Shown here in pieces: positions 39,099 to 42,906 of a DNA stretch of 42,906 nucleotides; position 1 is the first letter of the stretch, and every line of letters starts with the position of its first letter. The stretch is from assembly GCF_028868675.1 (NCBI RefSeq), contig NZ_JAGWUA010000018.1, positions 1 through 42,906 of the forward strand. Direction: 5' to 3'. This DNA is from Bradyrhizobium sp. GTDB lineage: Bacteria > Pseudomonadota > Alphaproteobacteria > Rhizobiales > Xanthobacteraceae. The notes beneath the pieces are model-generated. The model saw nothing but the letters and a program-made list of their open reading frames with translations. It did not search any database and was not told where the DNA came from. The translations under genes and the position numbers were made by a program.

Positions 39099-40085
39099 GT
39101 GCGAAATTCGATGAAGGCCGCGTGCACTGCAGCGGCGTTGTTAGTGGTGAGCCCGGCCGCTGCCGGCTGGGAGCCGACCAAGCCCGTCGAGATCGTGGTT
39201 GCCGCCGGTGCCGGCGGTGCCTCCGACCAGATGGCGCGGATGATGCAGGCCGCGATCCAGAAGAACAATCTGATGAAGCAGCCGATGGTGGTCTCGCTCA
39301 AGGGCGGCGCCTCCGGGGCGGAAGCCCTGATGTACATGAAGAGCAGCGAGGGCGACCCGAACAAGGTGCTGATCGCCTATTCGCTGATCTACATGCTGCC
39401 GCTGTCGGCCAAGATCCCGTTCGACTGGCGCGAACTGACGCCGGTCTCGGTGATCGCGCTCGACCAGTTCGTGCTGTGGGACAATGCCGCAGGCCCCAAG
39501 ACGGTGAAGGAGTTCGTCCAGGCAGCCAAGGCCGCGAGCGCGCCGTTCAAGATGGGCGGCACCGGCTCCAAGCGCGAGGACCACGTGCTGACCGTGTTCC
39601 TCGAGCAGAAGACCGGCGCCAAGTTCTCCTATCTGCCCTACAAGTCCGGCGGCGAGGCCGCGACCCAGCTCGTCGGCAACCACACCGAATCCAACGTCAA
39701 CAACCCGTCCGAGAACCTGGAAGTGTGGCGCGCGGGCCAGGTCCGTCCGCTCTGCGTGTTCGACAAGGAGCGCATCTCCTACACCAGCAAGGTGACCGAG
39801 ACGCAGTCCTGGCACGACATCCCGACCTGCAAGGAGGAGGGGCTCGACATCCAGTACCTGATGCTGCGGGCGATGTTCCTGCCCGGCAAGGTGACGAGCG
39901 AGCAGCAGGCGTTCTATGTCGAGCTGTTCCAGAAGGTGACGCAGACGCCGGAATACAAGGACTACATGGAGAAGCAGGCGCTGAAGCCGGTCTTCCTCTC
40001 CGGCAAGGACATGCTGAAATTCCTCGAAGAGGACGGCCAGCTCAACAAGTCGCTGATGACGGAAGCCGGATTTGTCGCGAAGTAG
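39099..40085 (+). CDS. tctC: Tripartite tricarboxylate transporter binding protein TctC
   Basis: The 328-residue protein has a signal peptide (MRNSMKAACTAAALLVVSPA, cleavage after AAA) and the Bug/TctC fold: VEIVVAAGAGGASDQMARMM, FKMGGTGSKREDHVLTVFLE and FSYLPYKSGGEAATQLVGNH. It binds a carboxylate in the periplasm and passes it to the TctAB membrane parts encoded just downstream. The GTG at 39099 is preferred, with AGGGAAGA 5 bp upstream; an ATG at 39111 is in frame but poorly spaced. A palindrome precedes it. The ligand cannot be predicted. Confidence 0.92.
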   Translation: MRNSMKAACTAAALLVVSPAAAGWEPTKPVEIVVAAGAGGASDQMARMMQAAIQKNNLMKQPMVVSLKGGASGAEALMYMKSSEGDPNKVLIAYSLIYMLPLSAKIPFDWRELTPVSVIALDQFVLWDNAAGPKTVKEFVQAAKAASAPFKMGGTGSKREDHVLTVFLEQKTGAKFSYLPYKSGGEAATQLVGNHTESNVNNPSENLEVWRAGQVRPLCVFDKERISYTSKVTETQSWHDIPTCKEEGLDIQYLMLRAMFLPGKVTSEQQAFYVELFQKVTQTPEYKDYMEKQALKPVFLSGKDMLKFLEEDGQLNKSLMTEAGFVAK

Positions 40086-40092
40086 TCGCCTC

Positions 40093-40119
40093 CCCTCGCC
40101 CCCGCAAGCGGGACGAGGG
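40093..40119. repeat. REP-like GC-rich hairpin between tctC and tctB
   Basis: CCCTCG (40093-40098) pairs with CGAGGG (40114-40119) and CCCG (40101-40104) with CGGG (40109-40112), around a CAAG loop. GC palindromes of this style are frequent between genes in Bradyrhizobium. Here it may lower expression of the membrane subunits or protect the tctC message. Confidence 0.6.
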
Positions 40120-40150
40120 AGAGGATTGCGCGCAGCTCTGAAATCAGCCC

Positions 40151-40693
40151 ATGACCGATACTGACCTTGAAATCGTCGTCGAGGATCCGACTGCTCCGGA
40201 GGAGGATTCGCCGTCCCTCGTCGGCACGCGAACGGTCGAGATCGTCGTCTCGATCGCGCTCCTGCTGCTTGCCGTCACGCTCGGCTACGACAATTGGCGC
40301 ACCGGCATCTCCTGGGACTCCACCGGACCCGAGCCGGGCTACTTTCCGTTCTATCTCTCCGTGATCCTCGCCGGCGGCAGCCTTTACGGCCTGATCGCCG
40401 CGCTCACCTCGCAGGACCGCACCTCGGACACCTTCGTCACGCGTGCGCAGGCTCGGCGCGTGCTCGCGGTGTTCGTGCCGACGCTCTTGTTCTGCCTGGC
40501 GACGCAGTTCCTCGGCCTCTACGTCGCGAGCTTCCTGCTGATCGCCGGCTTCATGCGGGCGATCGGCAAAATCGCGCTGTGGAAGTCGCTGCTCACCGCC
40601 TTCGCGTTCACCGCGATCATGTTCGTGACCTTCGACGTCGCCTTCGACGTCATCATGCCGAAGGGACCGCTCGAAGCGGTCCTCGGCCGCTAG
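40151..40693 (+). CDS. tctB: Tripartite tricarboxylate transporter small membrane subunit TctB
   Basis: The 180-residue protein has an acidic N-terminal tail and about four membrane helices (TVEIVVSIALLLLAVTLGYD; YFPFYLSVILAGGSLYGLIA; VLAVFVPTLLFCLATQFLGL; LLTAFAFTAIMFVTFDVAFD). Size, topology and the EPGYFPFYLS segment match TctB. It lies between tctC and tctA in the standard order and closes 11 bp before tctA. Confidence 0.92.
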   Translation: MTDTDLEIVVEDPTAPEEDSPSLVGTRTVEIVVSIALLLLAVTLGYDNWRTGISWDSTGPEPGYFPFYLSVILAGGSLYGLIAALTSQDRTSDTFVTRAQARRVLAVFVPTLLFCLATQFLGLYVASFLLIAGFMRAIGKIALWKSLLTAFAFTAIMFVTFDVAFDVIMPKGPLEAVLGR

Positions 40694-40704
40694 GCGGTTC
40701 TCGA

Positions 40705-42222
40705 ATGGAAGCGTTCGGTCTGCTGCTTCACGGTTTTGCGGTGCTGCTCACCGGCAAGACGCTGGTGCTGATGATGATCGGGCTCGTGCTCGGCATCTTC
40801 GTCGGCGTGCTGCCGGGCCTCGGCGGCCCGAACGGCGTGGCGATCCTGTTGCCGCTGACCTTCACGATGGACCCGACCTCGGCGATCGTGATGCTGTCCT
40901 GCATCTATTGGGGCGCGCTGTTCGGCGGCGCGATCACCTCGATCCTGTTCAACATTCCGGGCGAAGCCTGGTCGGTGGCGACCACGTTCGACGGCTATCC
41001 GATGGCGCAGCAGGGCCGGGCGGCCGAGGCGCTGACCGCGGCCTTCACCTCCTCCTTCATCGGCTCGCTGGTCGCAGTCCTGCTCATCACCTTCCTCGCG
41101 CCGATGATCTCCTCCTTCGCGCTCAGGTTCGGCCCGCCCGAGTTCTTCGCGGTCTATCTCCTGACCTTCTGCTCCTTCGTCGGCCTCGGCCGCGAGGCCA
41201 GGCACAAGACGGTCATCTCGATGTCGCTCGGCCTTCTGCTCGCCGGCATCGGCATGGATACCGTCTCCGGCCAGCTGCGCATGACCTTCGGCACCGCCGA
41301 GCTCCTGCGCGGCATCAACTTCCTGGTCGCCGTGATCGGCCTGTTCGGCATCAGCGAGATCCTGCTGACGATGGAGGAGCGCCTGGCGCTGCGCGGACAC
41401 GCCGCCCACATTTCGCTCCGCGTCGTGCTCTCCGTGTGGCGGGACCTGCCGCGCTACTGGGTGACGCTTCTGCGCTCCTCCTTCATCGGCTGCTGGCTCG
41501 GCATCACGCCGGGCGGGGCGATCGCGGCCTCGTTCATGGGCTACAATCTGGCAAAACGTTTCGCCAAGGAGCCGGAGAGTTTTGGCAAGGGCCGCATCGA
41601 GGGCGTGTTCGCGCCGGAGACCGCGGCGCACGCCTCCGGCACCTCGGCATTGCTGCCGATGCTGGCGCTCGGCATTCCCGGCTCGGGGACGGCTGCGATC
41701 CTGCTCGGTGGATTGATGGTGTGGGGCCTCAATCCGGGTCCGCTGCTGTTCGTCGAGCACAAGGATTTCGTCTGGGGCCTGATCGCCTCGATGTATCTCG
41801 GCAACGTCGTCGGCCTCGTGCTGGTGCTGACCACCGTGCCGGTGTTCGCCTCGATCCTGCGCGTGCCGTTCGCCGCGGTGGCGCCGATGATCGTGGTGTC
41901 CTGCGCGATCGGCGCCTATGCCATCCAGAACGCCATGTTCGACATCTGGCTGATGCTGGGGTTCGGCGTGGTCGGCTACGTCTTCAAGAAGATCGGAATT
42001 CCGCTTGCGCCGTTCACGCTCGCGCTCGTGCTCGGCAACCGCGCCGAGGACGCCTTCCGCCTGTCGATGATCGGCTCCGGCGGCGACCTCAAGGTGTTCT
42101 GGTCGAACGGCCTGGTCGGCTCGATCACGACGCTGGCGCTCCTCCTGCTGTTCTGGCCGCTGATCGAAAAGCTGCTCGCCCGCGCCGGACGGCCGCGACG
42201 GGCGAGGCCCGCCCCGCTCTGA
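40705..42222 (+). CDS. tctA: Tripartite tricarboxylate transporter large permease TctA
   Basis: The 505-residue protein has about 11-12 membrane helices and the TctA signatures GVLPGLGGPNGVAILLPLTF, YWGALFGGAITSILFNIPGE and LGIPGSGTAAILLGGLMVWG. It forms the transport channel of the TTT system, driven by an ion gradient. A longer open frame runs upstream to 40294 but is out of frame with tctB and not family-like; the ATG at 40705 gives the normal start MEAFGLLLHGF. It is last in the operon. Confidence 0.95.
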   Translation: MEAFGLLLHGFAVLLTGKTLVLMMIGLVLGIFVGVLPGLGGPNGVAILLPLTFTMDPTSAIVMLSCIYWGALFGGAITSILFNIPGEAWSVATTFDGYPMAQQGRAAEALTAAFTSSFIGSLVAVLLITFLAPMISSFALRFGPPEFFAVYLLTFCSFVGLGREARHKTVISMSLGLLLAGIGMDTVSGQLRMTFGTAELLRGINFLVAVIGLFGISEILLTMEERLALRGHAAHISLRVVLSVWRDLPRYWVTLLRSSFIGCWLGITPGGAIAASFMGYNLAKRFAKEPESFGKGRIEGVFAPETAAHASGTSALLPMLALGIPGSGTAAILLGGLMVWGLNPGPLLFVEHKDFVWGLIASMYLGNVVGLVLVLTTVPVFASILRVPFAAVAPMIVVSCAIGAYAIQNAMFDIWLMLGFGVVGYVFKKIGIPLAPFTLALVLGNRAEDAFRLSMIGSGGDLKVFWSNGLVGSITTLALLLLFWPLIEKLLARAGRPRRARPAPL

Positions 42223-42237
42223 GCCCGGACGAAAACA

Positions 42238-42260
42238 CCTGAGGATTCAGGGGTATACCC
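42238..42260. terminator. Hairpin after tctA and adjoining 10-bp palindrome
   Basis: CCTGA-GGAT-TCAGG (42238-42251) starts 15 bp after the tctA stop and could end the operon transcript. It runs into a perfect palindrome, GGGTATACCC (42251-42260). No T-tract is present. Confidence 0.4.
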
Positions 42261-42388
42261 GTACGGCCGGTATTCCCTGCCGCAGTCATCCTTCGGTTGA
42301 TTGTTTTCCCGGTGTTGCTTGGCTGCGACAGCTTTCGGGACGCTACAAGGCTATTTTGCCGTCACGGGTTGGACTTGAGGGGATTCTC

Positions 42389-42906
42389 ATGAAGCGGATT
42401 ATGGTTGGGATGGCAGCGGCTTTGTCGCTGTTCGCGTCGGGTGCGATGGCTGCCGATCTGGCGGCGCGGCCCTACGTCAAGGCGCCGCCCGTCGCGGCGG
42501 CAGTCTATGGCTGGACCGGATTCTATGTCGGCGGCAACGTCGGCTACAGCTGGGGCCGAGCGCGCAATACCGAAACCATTTCGAATTTCGCTACGGGCGC
42601 GGCGTTGTTCACGGGAACATCGAGCAACGACGTGAACGGCGTGATCGGTGGTGGCCAGATCGGTTACAATTGGCAAATGCAGAACTGGTTGTTTGGTCTT
42701 GAAGCCGACTTCCAGGGAAGCGGCGAGAAGGGCTCCAGCAATCTTGTCTGCGTCGGGTGCAATGACAACGGAACCGATATCACCTCGACATTGACCCAGA
42801 AGCTGACATGGTTCGGCACCTTCCGGGGCCGCGTCGGTGTCCTGGTCACGCCGAGCGTTCTGCTGTATGGGACCGGCGGTCTCGCCTATGGCGAATTGAA
42901 GACCGA
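42389..42906 (+). CDS. Omp25/Omp31-type outer-membrane porin family protein (partial, 3' end outside window)
   Basis: The first 172 codons show a signal peptide (MKRIMVGMAAALSLFASG, cleavage after AMA) and a mature start AADLAARPYVKAPP. Beta-barrel strands follow: YGWTGFYVGGNVGYSWGRA, GGGQIGYNWQMQNWLFGLEA and TWFGTFRGRVGVLVTPSVLL. These match the Omp25/Omp31/RopB-type small barrels abundant in Bradyrhizobium. GAGGGG lies 7-8 bp upstream of the ATG. The gene is cut by the window edge. Members are abundant surface proteins; I cannot assign a special role. Confidence 0.93.
   Translation, partial: MKRIMVGMAAALSLFASGAMAADLAARPYVKAPPVAAAVYGWTGFYVGGNVGYSWGRARNTETISNFATGAALFTGTSSNDVNGVIGGGQIGYNWQMQNWLFGLEADFQGSGEKGSSNLVCVGCNDNGTDITSTLTQKLTWFGTFRGRVGVLVTPSVLLYGTGGLAYGELKT

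Noticed and set aside
1..42906. CRISPR arrays, tRNA, rRNA, insertion sequences, phage genes
   Set aside because: I looked for spaced direct repeats, cloverleaf-like GGTTCRA segments, transposase motifs with terminal repeats and phage structural genes, and saw none that could be supported.

Overview
The window is chromosomal DNA from a high-GC alphaproteobacterium, most likely Bradyrhizobium or a close Nitrobacteraceae relative such as Rhodopseudomonas. Four things point there: FixK/FnrN-type operators (TTGA-N6-TCAA), an Omp25/Omp31-type porin with the N-terminal style common in Bradyrhizobium, two Bug/TctC-type binding proteins, and aromatic-acid and molybdenum-enzyme gene sets. I see no rRNA, tRNA, CRISPR array, insertion sequence or phage gene.

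Layout. (1) 1-3780: an aromatic-acid module with an ABC-transporter binding protein (cut by the window edge), a divergent MarR regulator, a benzoate/2-aminobenzoate-type CoA ligase and a RidA-like protein. Three near-identical palindromes mark its three promoters. (2) 3849-18227: a probable low-oxygen island. It holds a CBS-BON protein, phasin and PHA synthase (phaC), an ADH / dual-domain kinase / CHAD operon, an ADP-forming acyl-CoA synthetase fused to a GNAT acetyltransferase, a compact Mla-type lipid transporter, a small cytochrome c, an FnrN-type Fe-S regulator and a 36-residue membrane protein. Six TTGA-N6-TCAA sites lie in its intergenic regions and I noticed none elsewhere in the window. 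(3) 18434-19956: a second CRP-type regulator and a cyclase-family hydrolase. (4) 20084-26756: two different molybdenum enzymes, an isoquinoline-1-oxidoreductase-type Mo hydroxylase and a bis-MGD oxidoreductase. With them are a signal-less ModA-like protein and an orphan Bug binding protein. (5) 26860-30236: a crotonase, a polytopic membrane protein, a 2OG-Fe(II) oxygenase-like protein and a HbpS/GlcG-like protein. (6) 30248-35522: a YdiJ-like FAD/Fe-S dehydrogenase divergent from a serine-glyoxylate-type aminotransferase and a crotonase lacking both usual catalytic glutamates. (7) 35603-38771: a stand-alone PaaK/CapK-type ligase, an outer-membrane barrel and a methyltransferase. (8) 39099-42222: a complete tripartite tricarboxylate transporter (tctC-tctB-tctA). 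(9) 42389-end: an Omp25-like porin cut by the window edge.

How the parts may work together. In region 2 the operators tie carbon storage (PHA), NADH disposal (ADH), a possible ATP-yielding acyl-CoA synthetase, envelope lipid transport and a c-type cytochrome to one oxygen-responsive circuit, with its FnrN-type regulator encoded inside the island. The gene content resembles, by analogy only, the mycobacterial DosR dormancy set. The ADH-kinase-CHAD operon is the least understood part and the best candidate for an undescribed function. Region 1 looks like a self-contained, MarR-repressed catabolic unit whose downstream ring-attack enzymes would lie outside the window.
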